Source of the DNA: Acidobacteriaceae bacterium
GTDB lineage: Bacteria > Acidobacteriota > Terriglobia > Terriglobales > Acidobacteriaceae
Assembly: GCA_025350325.1 (NCBI GenBank)
Contig: JANXYB010000064.1
Location: forward strand, 1-49,052
Length of the DNA stretch: 49,052 nucleotides
Direction of reading: 5' to 3'
Below, in pieces: positions 9,985 to 18,713 of the stretch. Numbering within the stretch: position 1 is the first letter of the stretch; each line of letters begins with the position of its first letter. Under the pieces are notes generated by a model that made no database searches, was not told the origin of the DNA, and worked only from the letters and a program-made list of their open reading frames with translations. The position numbers and the translations under genes are program-made.

Positions 9985-11433
9985 TTATGTTCTTGCGCCA
10001 TCTCTACGCCGCGGCAAAAAGAAAGCTGCGACGGGGTCGAGAGGTTGAGACAGACCCGGTCGGCCAACACTCAAGTACGTAAAGCCATGTTTGGTCATCG
10101 TGGCAGGGTCGTAAAGATTTCGTCCATCGATGACTATCGGATAACGCAGTGTGTAATGCAATTTCGGTAAATCGAGTTCTGCGAATTCCTGCCAATCATT
10201 CAAAATCAAAAGGGCATCTGCGTCTTGCGCCGCGGCATACGGATCATCGACGTACCGCATACATGGTCCTGGAGGAATCACTTCCTTGGTGCGCGCGGCT
10301 GCTGCCGGATCATAGGCGCTCACGGTGCACCCTTCGCTTAAAAGCCTCTTGACGATATCCAGGGCCGGGGATTCGCGAACATCATCGGTGCCCCCTTTGA
10401 AAGCCAAGCCGAGTACACCGATTTTTTTACCGCGAAATGTCCAAAGCGCGGAACGAATCTTCTGGAAGAAGCGAAGCTTCTGCTCTTCGTTGATTTTTTC
10501 CACTTCGTGCAGCAGACCAAACTCAACGCCAACCTGTTCCGCTACATGGCGAAAGGCCGCGACATCTTTAGGAAAGCACGAACCGCCGTAACCCACGCCT
10601 GCCCGCAGAAATTTGGGCCCAATGCGAGTATCCATTCCTATACCGCGAGCTACCTCCTCAACATCGGCGCCCGCTGCTTCACACACATTTGCAACCACAT
10701 TGATAAACGAAATCTTGGTTGCGAGCAAAGCGTTGGATGCGTGCTTGATAATCTCTGCGGCCTTGGTTGAGGTCAACAAAATCGGCGGAGGATCTTGCTC
10801 CGAACGAGGTCCGGGCACAGCGCTCGCGGCGCGATAATATTCGCCGCTGGTGAGAGGGAAATAAATCTGCTTCAGCAGGTTCGCTGCGATCTCAGTCGCC
10901 GCACCGATTACGATGCGATCTGCATGCAGGAAGTCCACGATCGCCGTGCCTTCGCGTAAAAATTCTGGGTTCGAGGTCACATCGAACATGTCTTTCGCCA
11001 CGCCATTGCGCTCGATCACTCGGCGAATCCACTCGTTGGTGTAAACGGGAACAGTACTTTTCTCAACGATGACTTTGTAGGAATCCATCGACCGGGCGAT
11101 CTCGCTGGCCACCGCATCGACATAAGATAGATCCGCGCTGCCGGTCTGACTCTGCGGCGTGCCCACCGCGATAAAAATAGCCTGGGCATTCTGCGTAGCC
11201 GCGCGCAGGTCCGAAGTAAATTCAAGAGTGTGGCCGCGGTAACGCTCGAGCAACTCCGGCAGATGTTCTTCGTGAATCGGAATTCCGCCTTCGCGCAAGA
11301 TACGAACTCTAGATTCGTCATTGTCGACGCACACAACGTGATGTCCAATCTCCGCAAAACATGCCGAAGCAACAAGGCCAACATATCCTGAGCCGACCAC
11401 AGCGATCGACACTGGTTTAATTTTCGAATCCAT
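9985..11433 (-). CDS. ugd: UDP-glucose 6-dehydrogenase
   Basis: A 482-residue dehydrogenase of the UDP-glucose/GDP-mannose family. The N-terminal GSGYVGLVASACFAEIGH motif binds NAD. The active-site segment GVGYGGSCFPKDVAAF contains the catalytic cysteine. The C-terminal domain has VLGLAFKGGTDDVRESPALD. It oxidises UDP-glucose to UDP-glucuronate, the substrate of the next gene. GDP-mannose dehydrogenase is less likely because the decarboxylase follows directly. GGAG lies nine bases before the ATG. Confidence 0.94.
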   Translation of the reverse strand: MDSKIKPVSIAVVGSGYVGLVASACFAEIGHHVVCVDNDESRVRILREGGIPIHEEHLPELLERYRGHTLEFTSDLRAATQNAQAIFIAVGTPQSQTGSADLSYVDAVASEIARSMDSYKVIVEKSTVPVYTNEWIRRVIERNGVAKDMFDVTSNPEFLREGTAIVDFLHADRIVIGAATEIAANLLKQIYFPLTSGEYYRAASAVPGPRSEQDPPPILLTSTKAAEIIKHASNALLATKISFINVVANVCEAAGADVEEVARGIGMDTRIGPKFLRAGVGYGGSCFPKDVAAFRHVAEQVGVEFGLLHEVEKINEEQKLRFFQKIRSALWTFRGKKIGVLGLAFKGGTDDVRESPALDIVKRLLSEGCTVSAYDPAAAARTKEVIPPGPCMRYVDDPYAAAQDADALLILNDWQEFAELDLPKLHYTLRYPIVIDGRNLYDPATMTKHGFTYLSVGRPGLSQPLDPVAAFFLPRRRDGART

Positions 11434-11457
11434 TGCGTGACGCTCCGATTTCTTTTT

Positions 11458-12252
11458 TTAGCGGCTCGCCGGTTCTCCAGCGCGCGGAACAATTTTTTCA
11501 GCACTCCGCTGAATGGGAAGTTGATCGCGATAGCGCCAGATCAACGGCACGAGTCGTGGCGCAGACCAGTAACGGGGAATATAACGCCGCGGGGATGACA
11601 GACAGCGGAAAAGCCATCCCAGATAAAGCCGGTCTGCCCAAAGGGGAATCTTTACTTGGTCGCCGCTGAGAAATGCAATCGCCGCTCCAATACAGTGAAC
11701 CGCGGGCAGGTAATCAAGATGTTGCTTGAGGTAAAGTCCGAGCCTCTCCTGCGTTCCTCCGCCAATCGTTACGATTACGTGCCGGGGACGCAGCTTGTTG
11801 AGCCTATTGATTAACTCATGGTCTTCGATCTTATCCCCATACACCGGCGCTTCATATACACATTTTGTGGGAACTTCTATACCCTGCGACTCGAGCCATC
11901 GCAAATTTTTGGTGGCACTAGCGGGTCCGGCCATCACCCACAACGTGTTGCCGGAATGTCGAACATCCTCCTCGAGCAGAAGCGCGCGCAGATATTTCAG
12001 ACCAGATAGGCGATGGATTAAATCCCGCTGGAGTACGTTCCACACCAGCACCATGAATGCAGAATCGGCGATGGCCATATCCGCACTAATGAGCGCCTCC
12101 CTGTACTCCTCATTCCACGCGACGTCCTTCAATGCAGGTGCCGCGGGCACTACAAGCAGACCCCCTTGGGACATCCGCCTGATGGCACCCTGCACGTCGC
12201 CAACATAAAAATTGATCCCTAATATCTGCCGTTCATCGAGAGCTTTGCCCAT
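11458..12252 (-). CDS. WecG/TagA/CpsF-family glycosyltransferase
   Basis: A GT26-type transferase of 264 residues from the chosen start at 12252, which has GGAG about eight bases upstream. A longer reading to 12324 would overlap the preceding gene and adds a non-conserved leader. Family features are ILGINFYVGDVQGAIRRM at the N-terminus, VPAAPALKDVAWNEEYREAL, IADSAFMVLVWN with the conserved Asp, VTIGGGTQERLG and VHCIGAAIAFLSGDQ. The family adds a sugar, often an N-acetylmannosaminuronic acid or similar residue, to a lipid-linked acceptor. Here it probably acts early in repeat-unit assembly. The exact donor is unknown. Confidence 0.9.
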   Translation of the reverse strand: MGKALDERQILGINFYVGDVQGAIRRMSQGGLLVVPAAPALKDVAWNEEYREALISADMAIADSAFMVLVWNVLQRDLIHRLSGLKYLRALLLEEDVRHSGNTLWVMAGPASATKNLRWLESQGIEVPTKCVYEAPVYGDKIEDHELINRLNKLRPRHVIVTIGGGTQERLGLYLKQHLDYLPAVHCIGAAIAFLSGDQVKIPLWADRLYLGWLFRCLSSPRRYIPRYWSAPRLVPLIWRYRDQLPIQRSAEKIVPRAGEPASR

Positions 12253-12310
12253 TTTTGACTTCTCCGGTTGCGTTGTTTCCGGTCTGTTTGCGGGCCCGCA
12301 TGACCCGCGC

Positions 12311-13300
12311 TTAAGCGTGGGCAACGGTCAGCATCTCTTTTTCGATCCATTCGTAGGTTTTGCGCAGGCCGTCTTTCAAACGAATAGACGGTTCCCATCC
12401 CATGTACCCGAGTATTTTTGTGTTGTCGCTATTGCGTCCGTTGACGCCTTTCGGAGCGTTGAGATCGTAACGCCGCTTGAGTTGAAGTCCGGCAATCTCT
12501 TCCACCATGTCGACGAGTTGATTAATCGTCACAAGTTCACTCGAACCAAGATTTAAAGGCTCTCGGATATCGCTCTCGGTAATCGCGACTGTTCCTTTGA
12601 GGCAATCGTCGATGTACATAAAGCTGCGCGTTTGTTTGCCATCGCCCCAGATTTCAATCTCATGCTTGCCTGACAGCTTGGCCTCAATCACTTTGCGGCA
12701 GATCGCCGCCGGAGCCTTCTCACGGCCGCCAGACCAGGTGCCAAAGGGTCCATATACATTGTGGTAGCGGGCGATGCGGCACCGCAAGTTAAAGTCTTCT
12801 TCAAAATGCTTACACATGCGTTCGCTAAACAGCTTTTCCCAACCATACCCATCTTCAGGAAGCGCCGGATACGCATCGTCTTCTTTTAATGGAGTGACTT
12901 CGGCTACCTTCTGCTTATTTCCGTTGTACACACATGCTGATGAAGAATAAAAAAAACGCTCTGCACCAGCGTCGCGAGCCGCAAGCAGCATATGCGTATT
13001 GGTCAAGACGCTGAGCATGCACAGAGCCTTGTTGTTCTCGATGAATCCCATGCCGCCCATATCCGCCGCGAGTTGAAAGATAACCTTCATGCCCTTTGCA
13101 GCGTGGTAACAGTTCGCTTTGTCTTTCAAATCAAGAACAAGATTCTCAGCCTCGGGCGCAATCTGGTACCACTCGTTCAATGGCTTGATATCGACCGAAC
13201 GAACGACATCGACTCCGTTCGACAGAAGATTTTTGACCAGGTGTCCACCGATGAATCCTCCGCCACCGCAAACGACTGCCGCTTTACCTTTTAAATTCAT
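12311..13300 (-). CDS. GDP-mannose 3,5-epimerase-like SDR protein
   Basis: A 329-residue extended SDR starting at 13300, where AGGAG stands six bases before the ATG. VCGGGGFIGGHLVKNL binds NAD. QLAADMGGMGFIENN, SSACVYN, DGYGWEKLFSER (catalytic Tyr and Lys) and YGPFGTWSGGREKAPAAICRK closely follow the pattern of GDP-mannose 3,5-epimerase, which makes GDP-L-galactose. A related NDP-sugar epimerase activity cannot be excluded. It is the first biosynthetic gene of the operon after the two regulators. Confidence 0.85.
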   Translation of the reverse strand: MNLKGKAAVVCGGGGFIGGHLVKNLLSNGVDVVRSVDIKPLNEWYQIAPEAENLVLDLKDKANCYHAAKGMKVIFQLAADMGGMGFIENNKALCMLSVLTNTHMLLAARDAGAERFFYSSSACVYNGNKQKVAEVTPLKEDDAYPALPEDGYGWEKLFSERMCKHFEEDFNLRCRIARYHNVYGPFGTWSGGREKAPAAICRKVIEAKLSGKHEIEIWGDGKQTRSFMYIDDCLKGTVAITESDIREPLNLGSSELVTINQLVDMVEEIAGLQLKRRYDLNAPKGVNGRNSDNTKILGYMGWEPSIRLKDGLRKTYEWIEKEMLTVAHA

Positions 13301-13538
13301 GTAATGCTCCTGCTCCTTATCGAATATGCAGAGAGGACAGTTTCTCAATGCTGACCGAGAATCGATTCATCGAGCATCTGTTGGCCACAGCGAGTGCTGG
13401 CGGTCGTGTTTACTTGGAGCGGCTTCTGAGTGCGATAGAACCCATTCGCAACGAATCTCGTCTTCTTGCAGAAAGTGTGTACTCAAAATGATTCTCAAAC
13501 GTCATTGAGTGGAAGAGCCCGGGATCGCCTGAGCACCA

Positions 13539-14129
13539 TCAAGCCAGGCAAAACTCCGAGTACGTTTCAAAAAGGGAATTGAGATTAGCCGCATCGCCCA
13601 AAAACACGCGACGCAGCGGACCCCGCGTCAGCACAATTGCAATCAGAGTGAGAACCAATGTCTTGGAATCAGTGCAACGCAATTCGCCGCGCTGTATCCA
13701 CGGCTCAAGGTAGCGTGCCACCACTTCAACTAATTCTCCTAAATGGCGCCGCAAGAGAGGATCGAGGTCGTCACTAAGCTCAAGCGCGCTGTATTGCAGC
13801 AAGCGAAGCAATTGCGGCTGCTGTTGCAAAGTTGTCGTGATCAGTTCAAACGTGTAGCCCAGCGCCGTTCGCCCATTGGGCGCCGCGGCGACGCGCGCCA
13901 ACAATTCGCCGCGCAGATGCACTCGCTGCAACTCCGCGCCAAGTACGGCGAGATACAAATCGCGTTTGCGGGGATAGTGCCTGTAGATCGTAACCTCGTT
14001 GACTTCCGCAGCGGACGCAATTTCTCGCGTGCTGACTCCGTTATACCCAAATTGGGCAAACAGAGATGCAGAGGTGGCCAAGATACGTTCTCCGGTGCTG
14101 CCCTTTGTAGAGCCAGATGTCCCTGTCAT
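13539..14129 (-). CDS. TetR/AcrR-family transcriptional regulator
   Basis: A 196-residue protein with an N-terminal helix-turn-helix: ATSASLFAQFGYNGVSTREI followed by AEVNEVTIYRHYPRKRDLYLAV (roughly residues 18-60). The C-terminal ligand domain resembles TetR_C families but does not point to an effector. It lies between the UpxY-like gene and the first sugar-nucleotide gene, on the same strand, with 300 and 238 bases of non-coding sequence on either side (counted to the chosen start at 13300). It could regulate the exopolysaccharide operon, itself, or both. No operator could be assigned. Confidence 0.9.
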   Translation of the reverse strand: MTGTSGSTKGSTGERILATSASLFAQFGYNGVSTREIASAAEVNEVTIYRHYPRKRDLYLAVLGAELQRVHLRGELLARVAAAPNGRTALGYTFELITTTLQQQPQLLRLLQYSALELSDDLDPLLRRHLGELVEVVARYLEPWIQRGELRCTDSKTLVLTLIAIVLTRGPLRRVFLGDAANLNSLFETYSEFCLA

Positions 14130-14429
14130 TTGTATTCCCGCCGCCTGTCCCAGGCTTCAGATTTTCTGAGTCTTTCCGCGAGACAACTTCAAAATAGCCT
14201 GTCTCGGGTGGGCTGCGCGCAATTGCTAGCCCGAGGGTTGCGATTCGACTCGCTAGTTAAAGATTGCGACCTTTTCGAATTGGAATTAGTTTCATTCGCG
14301 CAGTGAACGTTGCCATGCGCTTGTAGTTGGTCGACTGTTATGCGCTTCGATCACTTCAGCGCAGCGGCCTGTGCTTTGGCGGTGTTGATCCACACTTCGA
14401 CATCTCGGGGAATGCGTACACTGCAAAAT
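14130..14429. other. Leader/intergenic region between UpxY and TetR genes
   Basis: Three hundred bases without a credible gene; the plus-strand open frames here are shadows. A short inverted repeat (GGGCT with AGCCC) lies near 14206-14228. The region could carry the target site of the UpxY-like antiterminator, but I recognise no ops-like element. Confidence 0.35.
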
Positions 14430-15110
14430 TTACCGCAAACACAATTCGCGGTTCAGCCCTTGCGCATCGGAATTCCAAATCAATCCCGTTTCAATTGGAT
14501 CCAGGTCATCTTCGCTCACTTCAATTGCGATGCTCTGCATGATTTGCTCAAGGGTGAGTACAACGCGTAATCCACTCTTCTTTCGTATTACAACGCCTTC
14601 CATGCCAGCGAATGCTCCGCATCGGATGCGGGCTTTCTGGCCCACCGTCAACAGCGCATGCGGCTCAACATTGCGCTCGGAAAGACCCGCCCGCAGTGAA
14701 TATATGGCTGCGTCAGACAATGGAGCGGGCTTTCCTCCGGCACCGCCGACAACCGCAAGCGCACCGGGAACTTTTAAGACTGATACGCACTCTGATCGTT
14801 CAATGTGAACGAAAATATATCCCGGAAAGAGGGGTAGGTCGAGGGTGACTTTCGATCCGTCACGCCACTTACGATCAGAACGATAGAGCGGTAGATAAAA
14901 CTCTATCTCACGTTGAATCAAGTGCTGCGCGATGCGCTTCTCGTGGCGACAAGTCGTGTAGACCGCGAACCACTGAGCGTCAGTCGCCAATTTGGACTGG
15001 CCACAAAATAGATCGATGCTAGGCGAAGAAATAGGCTCGACACGATTGACTAAATTCGCGATTCTTCGCAAAGCTTCGCTATCCTCACTTGGGTGAGCTG
15101 TTTTCCACAA
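14430..15110 (-). CDS. UpxY/RfaH-like NusG paralogue (antiterminator)
   Basis: A 226-residue protein. After about 45 poorly conserved residues comes the NGN domain: QWFAVYTTCRHEKRIAQHL, EFYLPLYRSDRKWRDG and LPLFPGYIFVHI. The C-terminal KOW segment is VGQKARIRCGAFAGMEGVVI. Specialised NusG paralogues of this type ride with RNA polymerase and suppress termination in long surface-polysaccharide operons, and they are often the first gene of the operon, as here. The start is uncertain: the reading used begins with TTG and has no strong ribosome site, and the NGN domain starts well inside. Confidence 0.88.
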   Translation of the reverse strand: MWKTAHPSEDSEALRRIANLVNRVEPISSPSIDLFCGQSKLATDAQWFAVYTTCRHEKRIAQHLIQREIEFYLPLYRSDRKWRDGSKVTLDLPLFPGYIFVHIERSECVSVLKVPGALAVVGGAGGKPAPLSDAAIYSLRAGLSERNVEPHALLTVGQKARIRCGAFAGMEGVVIRKKSGLRVVLTLEQIMQSIAIEVSEDDLDPIETGLIWNSDAQGLNRELCLR

Positions 15111-15482
15111 TCTACTTTGGCTCCCTGCGTCGCTCCTGGTACAGGTTCCGCAAGATGCCCGTTAACCGTCAATGAAAGCAAGCGCCTTCATCCATGCTGC
15201 GATGTGAACTGGCCCCCGGAGGTTGCCAATCTCTTGAAACTATCAGTAGTTGGACTGTTTTAGTCCAAAAGGAGGTGCATTCATAGGTAATTACACCACA
15301 AAAAAATCGGCCGTTTGCAAGCAACTACAAGCATGTATGCCTCACAAGGAGGATGTTAAGACGATCGGTCCAAGCAGCAGGTCGCGCCTCGCAGATTGTG
15401 GCCTCTTTCCTATATTGTTGGCTTCGAACGAAGAGGTATGATCAGCTAAGTCCGGCTTGGACTCAACGCCAGCGAATACTCT
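15111..15482. other. Intergenic region with hairpin and strong SD-like motifs
   Basis: A 372-base stretch upstream of the UpxY-like gene with no gene I can support. It holds a perfect 7-bp hairpin at 15250-15268 (TTGGACT/AGTCCAA). An AAAAGGAGGTG sequence at 15267-15277 follows directly, and a second AAGGAGG lies at 15346-15352. The open frames after these motifs are very short or have bad spacing. It presumably includes the promoter of the exopolysaccharide operon. Confidence 0.4.
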
Positions 15483-16844
15483 CTATCTTAAGCAGTTATC
15501 CTCAGCGCTGAACTCAAAATAAAGCATTGCACGATGATGAGGATTGATGATTGCGTTGGAGATGCCTGTTTCGTCTTCCAGACTAAGAAAAATGAAACCT
15601 TGGGCCGTACCCGGACGTTGTCGAGCAATCACCGCTCCCGCAATGCGCGTGTATTTACCATCCGGCACGCCGCTCAGACGAGCAGCCGGGACGACGCCAG
15701 CAGCATTCATCTCTGTCCGGTGATACGCCATTGAGTGCGGTCCTAGCGTTACACCGGTGCTGCTGAAGTCGGTGACTAACCGTTCTGCGGTCGTCATGGG
15801 CTGTAGGGGCGCGACAGTTTGCAACACATGTTCATCCGGGATGCTTTCAAACAACGGACCAACGCTTTGTCCAGCGCGCTCAGCGTTCCAAAGAGCAGTG
15901 CGCCGATGATGTTTTTGTCCCGTCCAGTTAAATGCCCCCGCTTTCGCCAGTAGGATTAGTTCCGACTTTTTGATCGCAGGAACACGACGGCTAAGGTCGT
16001 ACTCGGATACAAAAAGTCCATACATCAGGCGCGTATCTACAATCATGCCTGCTACCCTCCGCCGTAATCCCTTTACATAGCTGAGACCCATTCGAACGGC
16101 AAACGGGCCTTTATGCGTGGCACGGTTGTTGTCACTTAACTCTTCGAGCGTGCAGAAGCAATCAGAACGCTGCACATCAATAGGAACAATCTTGATACCA
16201 TGCCGTTTCGCATCGTTCGCAATCGTGGCTGGTGAGTAGAACCCCATTGGCTGATTGTTTAAGAGAGCACAGGTGTAGGCGGCTCTGTAGTGATAACGGG
16301 TGTAGGCGCTCGAATACGCGATAGACGCGAAACTGTGAGCGTGGGATTCGGGGAACATGAACTCTTTCACGGTCGCGAGCACCCGCATCACCTCTTGTTG
16401 CGTCGCCGTATCAAATCCGTTCGCGGTCATGCCCTCATGCAGCCGGGTCTTCAGTCCGGCAATGATAGACTCCGAGCGCTTGCCGCCCATAGCTTTCCGC
16501 AATTCCTCGGCCTCGTCGCCTGTGAGGTTCGCGGCGATCATCCCAATCTTCATCACTTGCTCTTGGAAGAGCGGAACGCCGAGCGTCCGTTCAACAAACG
16601 GTTTGAACGATGGGTGCAAATATGTAACGGGCTCTCTGCCAAGCCTGCGTGCGATATATGGATTGACGAACCTTCCCGTCACCGGGCCCGGTCGAATGAT
16701 GGCAACCTGCATGGAAAGGTCGGCAAAGCACTTTGGTTTTGTGCGCGGTAGGGCGGACATTTGCAGGCGACTTTCAATCTGAAAAAGACCCACGGTATCG
16801 GCCTGCTGGATGGTTTCGTATACAGTGTCGCGAAAGCGCCCCAA
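15483..16844 (-). pseudogene. dnaE2: DnaE2 (ImuC) error-prone polymerase, C-terminal remnant
   Basis: A 453-residue open frame covering only the palm/fingers and C-terminal part of an error-prone DNA polymerase III alpha subunit; full DnaE2 has about 1050 residues. Recognisable are DTVYETIQQADTVGLFQIES, VAIIRPGPVTGRFVNPY, PLFQEQVMKIGM, ELRKAMGGKRS, FPESHAHSFASIAYSSAY and the OB-fold start FIFLSLEDETGISNAI. The PHP domain and the catalytic-Asp region of the palm are missing, and the OB fold stops early after INPHHR. The 5' end runs straight into imuB sequence in another frame, so this is a deletion derivative and very probably inactive as a polymerase. Confidence 0.85.
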
Positions 16845-17410
16845 GCCCTAAATGTCGCTTCATGTTCCGGTGCAAGATGCAACGCTGCCAGCGGGAGTTG
16901 ACCGATAACTTGCGCCTCCCAACCGCGCGGTACGACGGAGACACCAGTTCTGCCACATGCAAGAGATACCGCAGCGTGGAAGTTTTCAGCGACGGCAATG
17001 TTGGCGAGAAAACCCTGTGCCATCACACTCTGTCTCAATTTGTTCGCGAGTTGTCTGGCATCCTTGTACAGGAGATCCATTCCGCGGATATCCAGTGCAT
17101 AGGTGCCGGGCCGCTCCTCCACGGACTCAATGCGAGGTGAGAACTTACATGCGACTTGGTGAAGAGCCACCTGCGCCGTATGCTCATACTCGACAGTACG
17201 ACGGAGTGCAATCACTTCAGAGAATGCTTCGGCCTGCAGACGTGTCATGCCGATTTCCACGCCTAGAGAGCGTGCCGCCTTGTTCGCCGCAAAGACCATC
17301 TCGATCGGTGACTCACCATCGACTACCACAAACGGTTCCTTGCGAAGCTCCGGGCGCTGACGCGCGGCAGCTTGTGCGAAGAAGTTTGATGGATGCAGAA
17401 CGGCATACAT
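16679..17410 (-). pseudogene. imuB: ImuB (Y-family polymerase-like), truncated
   Basis: The front half of ImuB, the non-catalytic Y-family protein that links ImuC to the beta clamp. MYAVLHPSNFFAQAAARQRP, KEPFVVVDGESPIEMVFAAN, ANKAARSLGVEIGMTRLQAEA and YALDIRGMDLLY are typical. Homology stops after EATFRAWG (about base 16830). The next residues are dnaE2 DNA read in the wrong frame, and the open frame ends at 16679. About half of a normal ImuB is missing, including the clamp-binding C-terminus. The ATG at 17410 overlaps the stop of the upstream imuA remnant (TGATG), so the original imuA-imuB coupling is still visible. Confidence 0.83.
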
Positions 17411-17643
17411 CACCGCACTCTCGACCAGAGTTTCTCTGAGGACCAGGTCACGCGCTGCGCTGGCTTTCGAGGCATGAACAGTGAGCCTTCACTGCGATTG
17501 CGCTCTCGCACGAGTTGGTATTGCTGTCGCTCGAATAGTGGCGTCTCGCCCTTGCCGCTGAAGGGAATTACCGAGGCAGCTTCGCATCTAAGGGCCAGCG
17601 CTGCGCAACTGCTAGCACAAGGCGACTGCGTCAGAAAGACGTG
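17410..17643 (-). pseudogene. imuA: ImuA (RecA-like) C-terminal remnant
   Basis: In the frame that ends at 17410 the last 78 residues look like the tail of the RecA-like ImuA proteins found before imuB in Acidobacteria: HVFLTQSPCASSCAALALRC, then ERQQYQLVRERNRS, then MPRKPAQRVTWSS. Sequence upstream in that frame does not resemble the ATPase core, so the gene lacks its front. Assignment rests on recollection of the family pattern and on the position directly ahead of imuB. Confidence 0.55.
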
Positions 17644-17808
17644 GTCCTGAAGACACTGACCGCTACCGTCCTCTGGCCCGACTCGACAAGCGAAACGCCT
17701 CCAGCTTGAACTGGAACGTGTCAGGCTCGCAAGTGTCTCCGCTAAGGGATACGGTTGACAACGGTAAGCTTCGAATGATGAGCCTGAATGCATAAATAGA
17801 GTCGACTT

Positions 17809-18528
17809 CTAACTCGCGGATGCCTCCAATTCGATCGCACGGGGAAACAGGATGTTGTTCTCGAGATGAATGTGTTGATGCAAATCTTGCTCGAATTCTC
17901 GAAGGCCGTCGTAAAACGCATGAAAGGTAGGGCAGGCATCTTCTGGCGTCGTAAAGTTTCTGCTTAGACGGCGAATGTCTGCCATCAAAATACCCGCAGC
18001 GTCATGCTCGCGCGTCATCATCGCGATCGGATTGGCAACTGTGCCGAAGCAACCTTGGGGTTTGTCCGTTCCACGGGACGCAAATTGTTCAAGACTAATT
18101 ACGTATGGAAACAGAACTGTTTCTTCCTTCGCGAGATGTTGCGTGAGTTCTTCGTCTAGTTGTGCGAGAGTAGCCGCGATCACTGGCAATTCCGTCTTCG
18201 TTGAGCCATGGCGATTGACGACCTTCTGAGCAAGCTGGGCCAGCCTGGGCAATTCTCGTTTTACATACGCGTGATGCGTGGCTACGATGTGTGTGCTCAA
18301 GCTCTCTAAGGACTTGTCTACCCAATTCTCGATGTCCGGAGCGGGCTTCTTGGCGGCTGTCTCTAACGCAGCGATAACCGTGTCAATCTCCACATTTCCG
18401 GCAGCGCACGCCTCAGCCAGAGGTTTGCGGCCACCGCAACAATAATCGATTCCAAATTGTTCAAACACCCGTATTGCTGTTGGCTGTTCCAGTGCTATTT
18501 CGCGAACGGTTTGTATGGTTGACGTCAT
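17809..18528 (-). CDS. ric: RIC/YtfE-family iron-sulfur cluster repair di-iron protein
   Basis: A 239-residue cytoplasmic protein; the start at 18528 has AAAGGAG six bases upstream. The N-terminal ScdA_N domain carries the cysteine motif FGIDYCCGGRKPLAEAC. The C-terminal hemerythrin-like bundle has the expected ligands: STHIVATHHAYVKRELPRL, LTQHLAKEETVLFPY, MMTREHDAAG and LHQHIHLENNILFPRA. Such proteins repair Fe-S clusters damaged by NO and release NO from di-nitrosyl iron. The gene is divergent from hcp, and each has its own copy of the AGTGAC-N4-GTCGCT palindrome. This supports induction by nitrosative stress. Confidence 0.94.
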   Translation of the reverse strand: MTSTIQTVREIALEQPTAIRVFEQFGIDYCCGGRKPLAEACAAGNVEIDTVIAALETAAKKPAPDIENWVDKSLESLSTHIVATHHAYVKRELPRLAQLAQKVVNRHGSTKTELPVIAATLAQLDEELTQHLAKEETVLFPYVISLEQFASRGTDKPQGCFGTVANPIAMMTREHDAAGILMADIRRLSRNFTTPEDACPTFHAFYDGLREFEQDLHQHIHLENNILFPRAIELEASAS

Positions 18529-18576
18529 ATCGATCTCCTTTGAATCACACCTTAGAGAAACTGTGTTTCTCTCCGC

Positions 18577-18592
18577 AGCGACTTTGGTCACT
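18577..18592 (-). promoter_or_regulatory. Palindromic operator A (ric promoter)
   Basis: Read toward ric, the sequence is AGTGAC-CAAA-GTCGCT. A candidate -10, TAAGGT, lies at 18554-18549, 22 bases further on, putting the palindrome centre close to -41. This is the class II activator position of Crp/Fnr proteins. Confidence 0.7.
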
Positions 18593-18633
18593 CGGAGTCC
18601 CCATAAATCGAGGCTGATTCGCCCTGACAGAGC

Positions 18634-18649
18634 TGTGACAAAGGTCGCT
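18634..18649 (+). promoter_or_regulatory. Palindromic operator B (hcp promoter)
   Basis: TGTGAC-AAAG-GTCGCT, the second copy in the ric-hcp divergent region, 57 bases centre to centre from operator A. TACCCT at 18671-18676 is the candidate -10, 21 bases after the site, and the hcp ATG is at 18714. Confidence 0.7.
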
Positions 18650-18713
18650 GCGTCTTCCGTTTTGCCCGACTACCCTCGGATTGAAAGCCAATTCAGACAG
18701 GGAAGGTACATTG

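Noticed and set aside
13743..14306. A 187-codon plus-strand open frame
   Set aside because: Mostly antisense to the TetR gene, with no recognisable domain.
15353..15514. Short frame after AAGGAGG (MLRRSVQAAGRAS...)
   Set aside because: The ribosome site touches the ATG with no spacer, and the frame runs into the dnaE2 remnant; not supported as a gene.
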